Below, in pieces: positions 8,892-18,199 of a stretch of 64,000 bases of DNA. The notes under the pieces are model-generated. The model worked only from the letters and a program-made list of their open reading frames with translations, searched no databases and was not told where the DNA came from. The stretch lies in NCBI RefSeq assembly GCF_022802975.1, contig NZ_JAFEVZ010000001.1:434001-498000 (forward strand), read 5' to 3'. The position numbers were made by a program, and so were the translations under genes. Numbering within the stretch: the first letter of the stretch is position 1; each line of letters begins with the position of its first letter. This DNA comes from Flavobacterium pectinovorum (GTDB lineage Bacteria; Bacteroidota; Bacteroidia; Flavobacteriales; Flavobacteriaceae).

Positions 8892-10484
8892 TCAGCTTTT
8901 GTCTTCTTCTTTGTCCTTATCTGATTTTCTGACATTGATCGGAAGCCCGATCTTAAAACCAAAGTTTGTATCCAGGTCAGGATGTACATTTAAATCTTCC
9001 CTTGCCACAAAAAGAAGTATACTTACCACATTTTTCTTGTCTGAGTTGACATTTATCATTATACCTGTTTCAAAAGGTAGTGTTTCTTTTTTTGCAAGTG
9101 CTTCATTTTGGCTGTATCCAAATTTACCGTAGATTCCGGCAACTTTTGAGGAAACATATAGCTCGGTGGTATATTTCTGAAGAAATCCATAAGTGTAGGC
9201 TACTCCATTTTCTGTATAATAACCTGTTTTTTTCTTTTCCTCAACCATAGTTCCTCCACCTATAATTTCAGGATTAGTGTTATAGATGAAATCCTTTTTC
9301 TTAAAATCTTCAAAATTAGATCCCCTTCCAAAATCACCCAGTAACCTGAACATTACAAAGGTGCCGGATTTCCATCTGGTTATATGGTTAAGGCTGGCCT
9401 TAACGCCATATAAATCACCTTTTGTATCTTTGAAACGGTCATCAAAACTCTGTATATTAACGTCATTATTGTAAATATCCAGGCTTTCTCTTTCATAAAA
9501 TCCGGAAAGGCCGAAATAAGTGTTGTACTCAACAGTCCATATGTCCTTAAATAATTTGATCTGCCTATCACTGATTGTATCATCAATATTCTGAGCATTG
9601 ATAAGAGCCTCATCATAATCTTTAAAGAGTTTTTCTAAGTCAAGCCCTTTTGGCGCATTTATTACTGCATCCTGTGTTTTTCCGTTCTCATCCTCTTTTC
9701 CTTTTATCGTTGAAATGGTCTCAATGTTTTTTTTGATTTTGTTGATCATATCGTTGTAACCAGCAAACGGTTTTACGGGATCCGGACCCTTATAATAAGT
9801 TTTTAGTACTTTAAAAAGTGCAACTGTATCATTTGCCACTGTACCGGCATCACTTAAAATTTTGTTTGATTTGTCATTTTCACTCTGCCTTTCATATTCC
9901 CTGCTGAATAGGCGGTGTTTCTTATTCTGTATTGTAGATTGTGGGAATTTAAGGTCTATAATAATCTTATCGAGGATACTGAAAGTATCTGCTGCTTTTT
10001 TTCTCAGCTCCTGTTCGGTTATGTGATTTATATAGCGGGCCCTGTTGGCTTTTTCGCTTTCATAATCGCCTTGTGCCGCCGGATAATACTTTCCATTTGC
10101 AAATGGGAGAGGGGCGAAAAAATTTAAGTCTAAGCTTCCTTTTTTGCTGCCGTCTTTATTGTCAAAAATAAATGCACCATCATCTACGGAAAAAGAACCG
10201 TCAACTGTTAAAAGCATATAGTTGGTGCTTATTAAAGCACCGCTTAAAGATAGTTCGGTTTTTTTTTCATTATATTCATATGAAAACCCTTGTTTGGTAT
10301 TATTATCACCTAGAACCATAAAGTTCAGGTCCTGCATTATATTCTTATGGAATGCGGTTTTGTTAAGCGGATTTTCTAAGGTTTCCGTTTTCGGTGCAGC
10401 AGGTTTTTCATCCTGTCCGTATGAATATAGTGCACTTAACAAAACAAGAGAAAGAATAAAATACTTAAGGACTATAGTTTTCAT
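8892..10484 (-). CDS. Secreted, probable outer-membrane protein of unknown function
   Basis: 530 residues from MKTIVLKYFILSLVLLSALY, a signal peptide ending at SYGQ. The ATG at 10484 is preferred to one seven codons upstream because it begins the signal peptide. The first half is soluble and helical (residues about 150-330, lysine-rich). The second half has alternating strands with aromatic ends (YFGLSGFYERE, VMFRLLGDFGRG, TTELYVSSKVAGIYGKFG, FGFKIGLPINVRK), which suggests a small beta-barrel. It runs opposite to the repeat array and has no repeat attached, so it is probably chromosomal backbone between two array blocks. No named family recognised. Confidence 0.6.
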   Translation of the reverse strand: MKTIVLKYFILSLVLLSALYSYGQDEKPAAPKTETLENPLNKTAFHKNIMQDLNFMVLGDNNTKQGFSYEYNEKKTELSLSGALISTNYMLLTVDGSFSVDDGAFIFDNKDGSKKGSLDLNFFAPLPFANGKYYPAAQGDYESEKANRARYINHITEQELRKKAADTFSILDKIIIDLKFPQSTIQNKKHRLFSREYERQSENDKSNKILSDAGTVANDTVALFKVLKTYYKGPDPVKPFAGYNDMINKIKKNIETISTIKGKEDENGKTQDAVINAPKGLDLEKLFKDYDEALINAQNIDDTISDRQIKLFKDIWTVEYNTYFGLSGFYERESLDIYNNDVNIQSFDDRFKDTKGDLYGVKASLNHITRWKSGTFVMFRLLGDFGRGSNFEDFKKKDFIYNTNPEIIGGGTMVEEKKKTGYYTENGVAYTYGFLQKYTTELYVSSKVAGIYGKFGYSQNEALAKKETLPFETGIMINVNSDKKNVVSILLFVAREDLNVHPDLDTNFGFKIGLPINVRKSDKDKEEDKS

Positions 10485-10576
10485 AATCAGCAGGTTTTTG
10501 TTCAAATATAGGAAAGAACGAGTTAAATAAAATAGGTAAAAACACCTGTTTTAATTTATAATAGTTATACCTGCGG

Positions 10577-10603
10577 GGCACAACTTTTAAGTTGTGCTTT
10601 TTT
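10577..10603 (+). terminator. Rho-independent terminator
   Basis: GCACAACTTTTAAGTTGTGC, a 20-base perfect palindrome, is followed by seven Ts. It faces the plus strand, just before repeat copy 5, and would shield the array from transcripts coming from the left. Confidence 0.75.
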
Positions 10604-10610
10604 TATCTTA

Positions 10611-10895
10611 CCCCCGATCTCCGAAGTATTCCTAATGAAACGCTACATTGCTGTGCGAATGTCTCAGACTTCGCACATTTTTTTTAATGTTCTTGTAAAT
10701 TCAAAACCTCTTAAAGTCTCCCGACTTTAAATAACTAACTGCTTGTGCAATTACTTATTGAGAAGGGTAGAGGTAACTAAAAATTCTTTGATGCTTTGTA
10801 ATCTTTTTTGGTTATTTTTGAAAATATATAAACGTAACAAACATTCGTATATTCCCAATTTCGGATAGATCATTACTACTTTGTAGCACATCAAA
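10611..10895 (+). repeat. Terminator-promoter repeat, copy 5
   Basis: Head CCCCCGATCTCCGAAG, terminator hairpin with the paired variant GTGCGAA...TTCGCAC, the AAAGTC/GACTTT hairpin, promoter with TATTTTTG, and leader of the first type with CTACTTTGTAG. The tail after the leader hairpin is altered; a separate ACAACGTTAGATATAATTT at about 11063 looks like an attC-like right end and leads into the next gene. Confidence 0.82.
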
Positions 10896-11109
10896 TGAGG
10901 TTTCGCTCGAAAAAAAGAAAAGAGAAAAACAAAAGTCAGTTTGCACTCTATGAAAAGGTGGAAAATGTGCATAGTTGTAGTCCCGGATTAGCAGTAATAA
11001 CTTTTAAATAGAAAGTCATGCTGAAGAAAAAGATTAGCTGCTGAAATACCTTCTTGTAATTCCACAACGTTAGATATAATTTAAAAATTACAAATATCAA
11101 AATTAGAGA

Positions 11110-11598
11110 ATGAAATCAGATGTCAAACTTATCGAAACAATTCTTGATGGAATTTATTATGAAATGACTGGCGAATTAAGAGCAAATGAAAAGGGTTTTA
11201 ATCAAGCTGATATTTTTGTTGATCTTTATTTCAAGGAAAACTTTGCGGAAATTATTTTTAACTCATTAAAAAATGATACAGATTTAGCAAAGATTGCAGC
11301 TCTTCTTGATATTCTTGTTTGGTCAACTCCTGACAATGGTACAAAACTTGAAAAATTAATATACGATTGGATAATTTCAGATAATAAAATTAAAATTCAA
11401 ATAATACTTTTAAGACAAGATTCATTTCCTCGATCTGAAAGGGTCGAAAACATTAAAGTCTTAGAAAATGTCAAACAAATTTTTCCGGAATTAACGGAAC
11501 TTTGTAACTATCATATTGACGAATTCGACTATCAAAAAAAAGCAGGTCTAAGACGACTAGAATTGCTTCACCACATTCGTGAGAATAGAAAGATATAA
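11110..11598 (+). CDS. Hypothetical cassette protein
   Basis: A 162-residue soluble, acidic and mostly helical protein without signal peptide or membrane segment. It begins MKSDVKLIETILDGIYYEMT; the central part has regular leucine/isoleucine spacing (LAKIAALLDILVW) as in helical-repeat proteins. I do not recognise the family; immunity-type or regulatory roles are possible but nothing in the sequence decides. It is the sole gene between repeat copies 5 and 6 and is preceded by an attC-like right end (ACAACGTTAGATATAATTT). Confidence 0.65.
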   Translation: MKSDVKLIETILDGIYYEMTGELRANEKGFNQADIFVDLYFKENFAEIIFNSLKNDTDLAKIAALLDILVWSTPDNGTKLEKLIYDWIISDNKIKIQIILLRQDSFPRSERVENIKVLENVKQIFPELTELCNYHIDEFDYQKKAGLRRLELLHHIRENRKI

Positions 11599-11649
11599 GG
11601 AAACCTGCTCATCTCTTCTAAGTGTTTCTTCATAAAATTGAACAAACAT

Positions 11650-11880
11650 CCCAAGCTCTCCGAAGTGTTCTTATAAAATGCCCCGCTCTCCGAGGTGTTC
11701 CATGCTAACGCTACCCCGCTCTCCGAAGTGTTCCTAATTAAACGCTGTGCAAATGTCTTCGACTTTACACATTTTTTTTTAATGTTCTTGTAAATTCAAA
11801 ACCTCTTAAAGTCTCCCGACTTTAAATAACTGTTTTGTGTAATTTGGTTTTATTGAATAGGATAGAAGCAACCAATATTC
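11650..11880 (+). repeat. Terminator-promoter repeat, copy 6 (triple head, 3' truncated)
   Basis: Three heads in tandem, 31-34 bp apart, each a variant of CCCCGCTCTCCGAAGTGTTC, precede the terminator hairpin and the AAAGTC/GACTTT hairpin. The copy stops after AACCAATATTC, before the promoter, where a different hairpin repeat begins. It therefore terminates but does not start transcription. Confidence 0.85.
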
Positions 11881-11886
11881 CCAACT

Positions 11887-11909
11887 GGCGCTCGTTTGCA
11901 ACTAGTGCC
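11887..11909. repeat. Hairpin repeat of the type hit by the insertion sequence
   Basis: GGCGCTCGTT, a TGC loop and AACTAGTGCC form a near-palindrome followed by TACTTAAT. The same unit, split by the IS1380 element, is seen at 2177-2191 plus 3810-3828. From here to 12204 there is only A/T-rich sequence without genes. Confidence 0.65.
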
Positions 11910-12204
11910 TACTTAATAGCTTTTCCAACGCGATTAGAACATGATTTGCTCCTTTGTCATTGATATGCGTTTATAAATGAATTTTCAATTTATTTGTTCG
12001 ATAGTTATTAATGTTTAATAAAATAAATATAATCTTTTCTTATTTATATGCTCATTTTTGTTTAATATTTCAATTTCTTATTAATCGGAAGCACTTCACG
12101 CCAAATTTTATTATTTAATTCACATCCGATAGTACTAATTTAGAAAACGTGCCTGCAAAAAATGTCAAAGCCAAACGGATTATTCTTGTTTGTTTTTAAA
12201 TAAA

Positions 12205-14022
12205 TTACGGTTTGCAGTAAATATAAACACTATCGACTCCTGCTTCTTTACAACTGTTTATAAATGATGAAATAAACCATAAAATCTGTATAACCTCATT
12301 CCTTTCAATAAAGAATTCTGAATCTCGCAATTGCTGAAGTTTAATTTCTAAAGCACTTTTGGAGATAAAATTCAGTACTAGACATACTTCCCTTTGATGA
12401 TTCGGTTCTAAAATTGTACTCTTAAATCTTTCTGTAAAATCTGCTACCGAATTACCTTTACGCAATCTTGCTATTTGTGTTTGAAATCCATCTTTATTGT
12501 AATTACTGTTCCAAAAATTTTGTTTAGAAGCTAATTGAAAATCTTGGGGCGTTAGATTTCCTAAATTTTTCAATGCTTGTCCCACAATGTCCTGAAATGC
12601 AGATGCTGAAAAATTTACTTCTTTATATTTCGAATGAATAAATTTAATTTTACTACCGCTAATACTGATATGGTCAGCCCACTCTTTTCCAAGATCATCA
12701 CATAATAAATATTCGGAATCCTCTAAAAATATGTCTTCCACAATATTAAAAACTGATCCAGCACTGAAATTTATAGAAGTTGCTGAAAACGTACCTTTCT
12801 CACTATTTGCAGTTACAAGTTGTTCATCAGGACGAAAGATTTTAATAAAATTGTCAATGTTTCCTAAAAGTCTATTGTCTTTAAATAATTTTCGGTTAGT
12901 GTAGATAAGTTCACAATTATCAAAATTAACAATGAATTGATTAGATACATTGATATAATCCAAAAGTTTTTGGATTCTGCCATTATCTTTAAAAAGTATA
13001 ATATTTCTTAATTTTCGAGAACTTATTGAAATAGATTTTTCATTCATCTTTATTTCTAAATCGTTCGCATATGGATTTTGAATGCTATAAGTATTAAGAC
13101 CAACAGTATTATTGTTAATAACCTGAAGTAAGGTTTCTACCTTTGATATGTGTTTAATTAGATTAATTGGTCTTTGACTACCATCATCTAAAACAATTCG
13201 AGCCTCGTGAATTAAATTTTGTTCCAAATCTTCATATAGTTTTGAGAATACAAATAAAATTGCAATAGGCATAAGGTCCTGCTTGTGATCTTTAAAATCA
13301 ATTGATTCAGAAAATATTGAAAGAAAAGTTTCTCGGTCTAAATGTGCCCTTAATTTTTCAATCTGTGAGAATCCCCATTTTGAAATTTCTTTTATGGTGC
13401 ATTTTTTTCCTAATTTATTTATTCTTGAAGTATTCAGTGAGAGTGAAGTTTTTTCGTCATCATTTTTTACTCTCATATTATTTACCACGTAATTACTTGC
13501 CCCTAAGGGAGAAAGATTTTGTTTTAAATTAAGAGATTCAAGAGATTTTTGGCGCATAGCTCTATCGGAAACATTCATGTTTTGCATGTTTAACTTTTCG
13601 ATTTGTGTATCATCATTAACGTATAGAGTGGAAAGAACCTTGGAGTCAATTGGATCAAATTTCTCAATAAATTCATTGAGTTTAGCCACGTTGCGCCTAA
13701 TAATCATTATATAATCTTTAAAATCCACTATAAGGATGTATGCCAGTTTTATTTCTTCCCAGTTTTCTAAATGCTCTTCGAGAATAGAAGGAATTGCAGT
13801 ATAACGAAATATACATATAGAATAACTGAAATTCTGCTCATCAATTATAATCTCCTTATTAATAACTCTTAAAAGATAATTCCCTATTCTTCCGGTAGAA
13901 ATTGTTTTGAAAAGATTTGTAATTAAATATCTTGATAAGTTCACTTCGTCTGGATTAGAATAGAAGTAAGCATTTTCTTTTAATACTATTTGATCTAAAA
14001 TTTCATTTTCAGTTAGTTGCAT
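12205..14022 (-). CDS. Large orphan protein of unknown function
   Basis: 605 residues, no signal peptide or membrane segment, and the only gene inside the array that reads against it. Features: a charged N-terminal half with LILIVDFKDYIMIIRRNV-like strands (about residues 90-115), a middle helical region, and a C-terminal block (SEYLLCDDLGKEWADHISIS, then SKYKEVNFSASAFQDIVGQALKNLG) ending in VYIYCKP. The alternation of strands and conserved-looking acidic residues suggests a folded enzyme or sensor, but I recognise no named domain. It lies alone between A/T-rich flanks of several hundred bases that carry no repeat on its own strand, so it probably came in by a separate event. A solitary defence gene is one guess. 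Confidence 0.7.
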   Translation of the reverse strand: MQLTENEILDQIVLKENAYFYSNPDEVNLSRYLITNLFKTISTGRIGNYLLRVINKEIIIDEQNFSYSICIFRYTAIPSILEEHLENWEEIKLAYILIVDFKDYIMIIRRNVAKLNEFIEKFDPIDSKVLSTLYVNDDTQIEKLNMQNMNVSDRAMRQKSLESLNLKQNLSPLGASNYVVNNMRVKNDDEKTSLSLNTSRINKLGKKCTIKEISKWGFSQIEKLRAHLDRETFLSIFSESIDFKDHKQDLMPIAILFVFSKLYEDLEQNLIHEARIVLDDGSQRPINLIKHISKVETLLQVINNNTVGLNTYSIQNPYANDLEIKMNEKSISISSRKLRNIILFKDNGRIQKLLDYINVSNQFIVNFDNCELIYTNRKLFKDNRLLGNIDNFIKIFRPDEQLVTANSEKGTFSATSINFSAGSVFNIVEDIFLEDSEYLLCDDLGKEWADHISISGSKIKFIHSKYKEVNFSASAFQDIVGQALKNLGNLTPQDFQLASKQNFWNSNYNKDGFQTQIARLRKGNSVADFTERFKSTILEPNHQREVCLVLNFISKSALEIKLQQLRDSEFFIERNEVIQILWFISSFINSCKEAGVDSVYIYCKP

Positions 14023-14281
14023 TTCTATATATTTTATTTTTATAATTGCTGGTTGTATTATTTTTACAAAATATTTTTATGTCTGAAAAATATTAATACT
14101 TTATTTTCAAAGAATTATCTATAAATTCACAAAATTTAGAAATAAATTTCTTAATAATATTACCTCTCTTTTTGTATTAATACTAATTTATCCGATATAA
14201 AACTTAAAAATCCGTCATAGTGTTAATTATTATATGGCGCTCATCGAGTTATCCTGAAATACTTTTCGAATGTCTCCTACT

Positions 14282-14540
14282 CCCGCTCTCCGAAGTGTTG
14301 CTAATGAAACGCTGTGCAAATGTCTTCGACTTTGCACATTTTTTTTTAATGTTCTTATAAATTCAAAACTCTTAAAGTCTCCTGACTTTAAATAACTGTT
14401 TTATTCGATTTGGTTATATTCAATAGGGAGATATAACTAAATATTCTTTTAGTGTTTTGTAATCTTTTTTGGTTATTTTTGAAAATATATAAAACAATAC
14501 AAGTTTTCACCGATTTAGATGAATTTGCGAAAGGTTTGTA
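14282..14540 (+). repeat. Terminator-promoter repeat, copy 7
   Basis: Head CCCGCTCTCCGAAG, perfect terminator hairpin GTGCAAA...TTTGCAC with a 9-T run, small hairpin, promoter with TATTTTTG and a divergent leader (GATTTAGATGAATTTGCGAAAGG) that lacks the usual hairpin and AAGTT tail. The following gene starts about 40 bases on. The 260 bases before the copy hold no gene. Confidence 0.82.
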
Positions 14541-14582
14541 TAGTGTTTAAGCAAGTACATTTAAATCATGTCATAACTATAG

Positions 14583-15011
14583 ATGAAAAAATATCACGTA
14601 AAAGAAAAACATCAACAAGAAAACTTATTTATTGCTACAGCGTTAATAAGCACGTCAATGGTAATTACCATTCAGCTCGTTAATGAGAAAATAGATTCAC
14701 TACAACTATCAATCGCCTTATATTGTTTCTCTGCATCAATTCCACTTTTAGTTGGAAGTATTGCTGCGCTTTATTTAGAAAAGTTATATAAAATTAGAGC
14801 TCACATCTGGTATTTATGGATATGTAACTTTTTTGGTTGTTTCCTATCAATAGCAGGAATTGGATCAATCTTCTTTAACTTCAATTGGATTCTTGGAACA
14901 ATATTTTTAACCTGCTGTTTGTTTACTCTTTTCGTAATTGTTAGTTATACGGGGTTGTTGGAAAAAATAAATAACGACGACCAAAAAGATGAAGAAATAG
15001 AAATTCCATAA
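14583..15011 (+). CDS. Small integral membrane protein
   Basis: 142 residues with about four hydrophobic segments (about residues 16-34, 43-62, 75-95 and 104-124) joined by short loops, and a very acidic C-terminal tail (NNDDQKDEEIEIP). No family recognised. It follows repeat copy 7 in the orientation of the array. The 100 bases after it contain TCGTGAGCG and AAAATCAATAAAAGTTT, related to the minor repeat at 3896 and 18221, so it is probably a cassette of its own and not the first gene of an operon with the nucleases downstream. Confidence 0.7.
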   Translation: MKKYHVKEKHQQENLFIATALISTSMVITIQLVNEKIDSLQLSIALYCFSASIPLLVGSIAALYLEKLYKIRAHIWYLWICNFFGCFLSIAGIGSIFFNFNWILGTIFLTCCLFTLFVIVSYTGLLEKINNDDQKDEEIEIP

Positions 15012-15110
15012 ACTCAAACTAGTTATAGCGTATCGATCGTGAGCGCAAGCAAAATCAATAAAAGTTTTCTAAATATAAAAAGTTAAAGCAATGTAATTAA
15101 TATAGAACAA

Positions 15111-16073
15111 ATGCATGAAAAGACATTTTTTGATAAATACGAATTGATAAGCTCTTCAAATGATTTTAGAGGACAGTTTAATGTTACCATTGATAAAGTT
15201 TGTAAATTTTGTCTAAAAACTTCAAAAGAAAATACATTTAAAAATATCCCGCATGTTATTCCAGAATTATTAGGTAAAAATAATTATACAAGCAATGACG
15301 AATGCGATAGCTGTAATAAATTATTCGGTGCATACGAAACAGACTTATCAAATTACATTAGTCCTTATCAAACCCTGATTGGACAAAAAACTAAGAGCAA
15401 GATTCCGATTTTCCAAAGCCGAAAAGATTCAGCTGAAAAATCTACAACAATAAAATATATAGATGGAAAACCAAATATAAATTTTAATAACAATCTTGTA
15501 GATTTTCATTATGATTATACAAACAAACTAATTAGTATGAACTTAAAAAAGAAAAAGTTTATACCTCTTAATGTGTATAAAAGTTTAGTAAAAATTGGTC
15601 TTTCTCTATGTCCAAGAAATGAATTAGAAGATTATAAAAAGACAATTGAATGGTTAGCTAAAAATGATAGTGAAAGTGAGATAGTTTACGATATCCCATT
15701 AAATTTGTATCGAACACGATTTGCAAATAAATATTATGACAAACCATTTGCATCGTTATACAAAAGAAGGTTTGAGATAGCTAATAACAAGTACGAACCA
15801 AAGCTTTCATTAGTAGTTTGTTCAGGGGTTTTAGTTTTTCAATTATTTATACCATTTTGCACAGAAACAGAAAACATTAATTACAAAGAATATCAATTGG
15901 TAAATGATTTATATCCAGCTTTTTTACATAATCTAGATTTTAAAGGAGAAGAAAAAATAGAGATTCATCCATCTCAATTGCCTATAATAAAATATGATAT
16001 GAATTATTCTGCGCAAGTTGAAGCAGATGAGATAATCCACTTTAAGTATGAGAAACTGGAGTCTATAAAATAG
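15111..16073 (+). CDS. HNH_5-like nuclease
   Basis: A 320-residue protein with an N-terminal zinc/HNH-type cluster: CKFCLK (about residue 31), then HVIPELLG, then DECDSCNKLFGAYE. This CxxC...HxIPExLG...CxxCN...FG pattern is that of HNH_5-type endonuclease domains. The remaining 220 residues are unassigned and may give specificity. The start ATG at 15111 gives an intact domain. A second protein with the same type of N-terminus starts 52 bases after its stop, so the two may act as a pair. Substrate unknown. Confidence 0.68.
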   Translation: MHEKTFFDKYELISSSNDFRGQFNVTIDKVCKFCLKTSKENTFKNIPHVIPELLGKNNYTSNDECDSCNKLFGAYETDLSNYISPYQTLIGQKTKSKIPIFQSRKDSAEKSTTIKYIDGKPNINFNNNLVDFHYDYTNKLISMNLKKKKFIPLNVYKSLVKIGLSLCPRNELEDYKKTIEWLAKNDSESEIVYDIPLNLYRTRFANKYYDKPFASLYKRRFEIANNKYEPKLSLVVCSGVLVFQLFIPFCTETENINYKEYQLVNDLYPAFLHNLDFKGEEKIEIHPSQLPIIKYDMNYSAQVEADEIIHFKYEKLESIK

Positions 16074-16125
16074 AGTTCATTACTATTGTACTAATTCAAA
16101 ATCAACTCAAATCTTTTCTTAACAT

Positions 16126-16878
16126 ATGAAAAAAGTAATAGTTGGGATATGCAAATTGTGTAAAAAAGAAAAACCTTTGACATATGAACATATTCCTCCA
16201 AAATCAGCATTTAATAATAATACAAAGTTTTACGAAGTAAATTCTAAAGACTACTATCAAAATGCTATGGATTACTCAGAAGGGAAGTTAAAACCGAAAT
16301 CCAGAATAGAACAAGGTGGTTTTGGAAATCATTGTCTATGTGACGAATGTAACGGTTACTTGGGTAAAAAATATGTTAGAGATTATAAAAAATTTGCTGA
16401 AATTTCATATGGAATAATAAATCAGTATCAAGATGCAAAATGTTATGAATTTGATGTTTCTGATATAAATTTATTAAAGTTCATAAAACAAATTATAGCA
16501 ATATTTATCTGTTGTAATAATTCCAATTTTACCAAAACATATGATGGTTTAATTGAATTTGTAATGGATGAAAATTCAAATATACTATCAGATCGGTACA
16601 AAGTTTATATGTATCTAAATCATGAAGGAAATATTAGGAATGGTAATATTATGTATACAAATCTTTGCGGCGCAATGTGTGAATTTACTTTTAAGCCATT
16701 TGGATTTGTCTTAAATATAGATAATCCAAAACCTATCTTGCAATTATCTGATGTAACAAATTTTAAATATTATAACTCTGAAATTAAGTATCAAAAGTTA
16801 ATGATTAAATTAAATAAATATCCAACTATACTTCCATTTCCATTGGATTATAGATCTAAAGATGAAATTAAATCGTGA
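16126..16878 (+). CDS. HNH_5-like nuclease, second of a pair
   Basis: A 250-residue protein whose N-terminus reads CKLCKKEKPLTYEHIPPKSA, then GGFGNHCLCDECNGYLGKKY: two CxxC pairs bracketing an EHIPP motif, as in HNH_5-like endonucleases. It follows its neighbour by 52 bases on the same strand without a repeat between them, so both are probably on one transcript. The two proteins share the motif but little other obvious sequence, so they are not a recent tandem duplication. Role (defence, mobile-element biology) not shown by the sequence. Confidence 0.65.
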   Translation: MKKVIVGICKLCKKEKPLTYEHIPPKSAFNNNTKFYEVNSKDYYQNAMDYSEGKLKPKSRIEQGGFGNHCLCDECNGYLGKKYVRDYKKFAEISYGIINQYQDAKCYEFDVSDINLLKFIKQIIAIFICCNNSNFTKTYDGLIEFVMDENSNILSDRYKVYMYLNHEGNIRNGNIMYTNLCGAMCEFTFKPFGFVLNIDNPKPILQLSDVTNFKYYNSEIKYQKLMIKLNKYPTILPFPLDYRSKDEIKS

Positions 16879-16955
16879 GTTTATTCGTAATCATCCTGTT
16901 AATGATTTATAAAATAATTTATATATTCGTACATAAATATTGTATATGTTTAGCA

Positions 16956-17287
16956 CCCCCGCTCCCGCACGAATCCTTTCGTGTGGGCTTTTGAAACCGC
17001 ACCCACTCGCTTTCTGAAGTTTTTTTATGAAACGCTGGCGAATGTCTATGACTTCCCCGGGCTGGCACGAGTGTCACACTCGTGCACACAATCTAAATAA
17101 AAAAACAGATCCCAGCTCCCCGAAGTGTTACATTCTTTATTGAGAAGGAGTAGAGGTAACTAAATATTCTTTGATGCTTTGTAATCTTTTTTGGTTATTT
17201 TTGAAAGTATATAAACGTAACAAACATTTGTATATCCACCCAATTTCGCGTAGATTGTCGCTACTTTGTAGTGTATATAAAAAAGTT
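16956..17287 (+). repeat. Repeat copy 8, two fused partial copies
   Basis: Part a (16956-17090) has the variant head with hairpin CCCGCACGAA/TTCGTGTGGG and a second hairpin GCACGAGTG-tcac-ACTCGTGC. Part b (17112-17287) begins CCCAGCTCCCCGAAG but jumps directly to CATTCTTTATTGAGAAG, omitting the terminator, then has promoter, leader hairpin and tail AAGTT. The same internal deletion is found at 24418. A TTTATATATTCGTACATAAA promoter-like block precedes it at about 16909. Confidence 0.8.
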
Positions 17288-17322
17288 GTAGGCAATTTTA
17301 GAGAACCAGGCCAACAGACAAA

Positions 17323-17394
17323 ATGATGAAATTTGAAAAACATTTCCCCTGCTCTCCGAAGTGTTCCATTCTAACGCTAGGCAAATGTCTCTGA
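17323..17394 (+). pseudogene. Start-codon remnant of a lost cassette gene
   Basis: Between copies 8 and 9 only 58 bases remain. They hold ATGATGAAATTTGAAAAACA at a normal distance from the tail, then the frame enters the head of copy 9 and stops at 17394. It looks like eight codons left from a deleted gene. Confidence 0.4.
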
Positions 17395-17629
17395 CTTTGC
17401 GTATTTTTTTTAATGTTCTTGTAAAATCAAAACTCCTGAAAGTCTCCGGACTTTAAATAACGAACTACTTATGCAATTACTTTATTAATAAGGGTAGAGT
17501 TAACTAAACATTCTTTGATGCTTTGTAATCTTTTTGGTTATTTTTGAGAATATATAAAACGAAAATGAATTACGCCAATCAAGCTTAACTGTTAGGAATT
17601 CGAATATTTGTTTCGTATATATACAACTT
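17346..17629 (+). repeat. Terminator-promoter repeat, copy 9
   Basis: Head CCCCTGCTCTCCGAAG, terminator hairpin of the GGCAAA/TTTGC type, small hairpin with AAAGTC-tccg-GACTTT, promoter with TATTTTTGAGAA, second leader type (TTCGAATATTTGTTTCGTAT), tail ATACAACTT (C instead of G). Confidence 0.87.
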
Positions 17630-17668
17630 ATGCGTTACCCACTAGCAACCATCTTTAAAATTGAGCAT

Positions 17669-18163
17669 ATGACTAATTTTTGGAAACAATCGGGAATTCC
17701 ACATAAAGGCTGGATCTTGATAGATGTAATTGATGTTAGAGAAGATGAACAATCGGAAGACGAAACGGAATACGAAAGCTGTATGATGTGTGGTAACGAA
17801 AGAATCCGTTATGTTCATATTGTTGAACATCGTGAAATTAATGAAGAGTTTAGAGTTGGTTGCGTTTGCGCTGAAAAAATGACTAATGATTACCTTAATC
17901 CAGGAAGACGTGAATCAGAGTTAAGAAACCGAGCGAATAGACGAAAAAATTGGAAAAAGAAAACTTGGAAATTAAGCAGTAAATTAAATTGGTACATAAA
18001 AGTTGAAGATCATATTATAGTTATATTTAAAGATAAATTTACTTCAAAATATAAAGTTATGATTGATAAAACAATTGGAAATAAATTTTTTAAAGATTTA
18101 GAAGACGCAAAAATGGCAGCGTTTAATGGCATTGAGTATTTCAAGGAAAATAAAGAATGGTAA
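17669..18163 (+). CDS. Zinc-motif protein of unknown function
   Basis: 164 residues from MTNFWKQSGIPHKGWILIDV. This ATG is preferred to the one at 17630, which lies at the repeat tail and would add 13 atypical residues. A four-cysteine cluster (ESCMMCGNERIRYVHIVEH, then RVGCVCAEKMTNDY) is likely to bind zinc. It is followed by a basic RRESELRNRANRRKNWKKK stretch and a small C-terminal strand-rich part. I recall the Cys-cluster plus arginine block as a recurrent uncharacterised domain in bacterial accessory DNA; nucleic-acid binding is an inference from charge. It is the single gene of its slot, driven by repeat copy 9. Confidence 0.68.
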   Translation: MTNFWKQSGIPHKGWILIDVIDVREDEQSEDETEYESCMMCGNERIRYVHIVEHREINEEFRVGCVCAEKMTNDYLNPGRRESELRNRANRRKNWKKKTWKLSSKLNWYIKVEDHIIVIFKDKFTSKYKVMIDKTIGNKFFKDLEDAKMAAFNGIEYFKENKEW

Positions 18164-18199
18164 TTTATAATGGCTAAAACATACAACGATTTTTTATCT

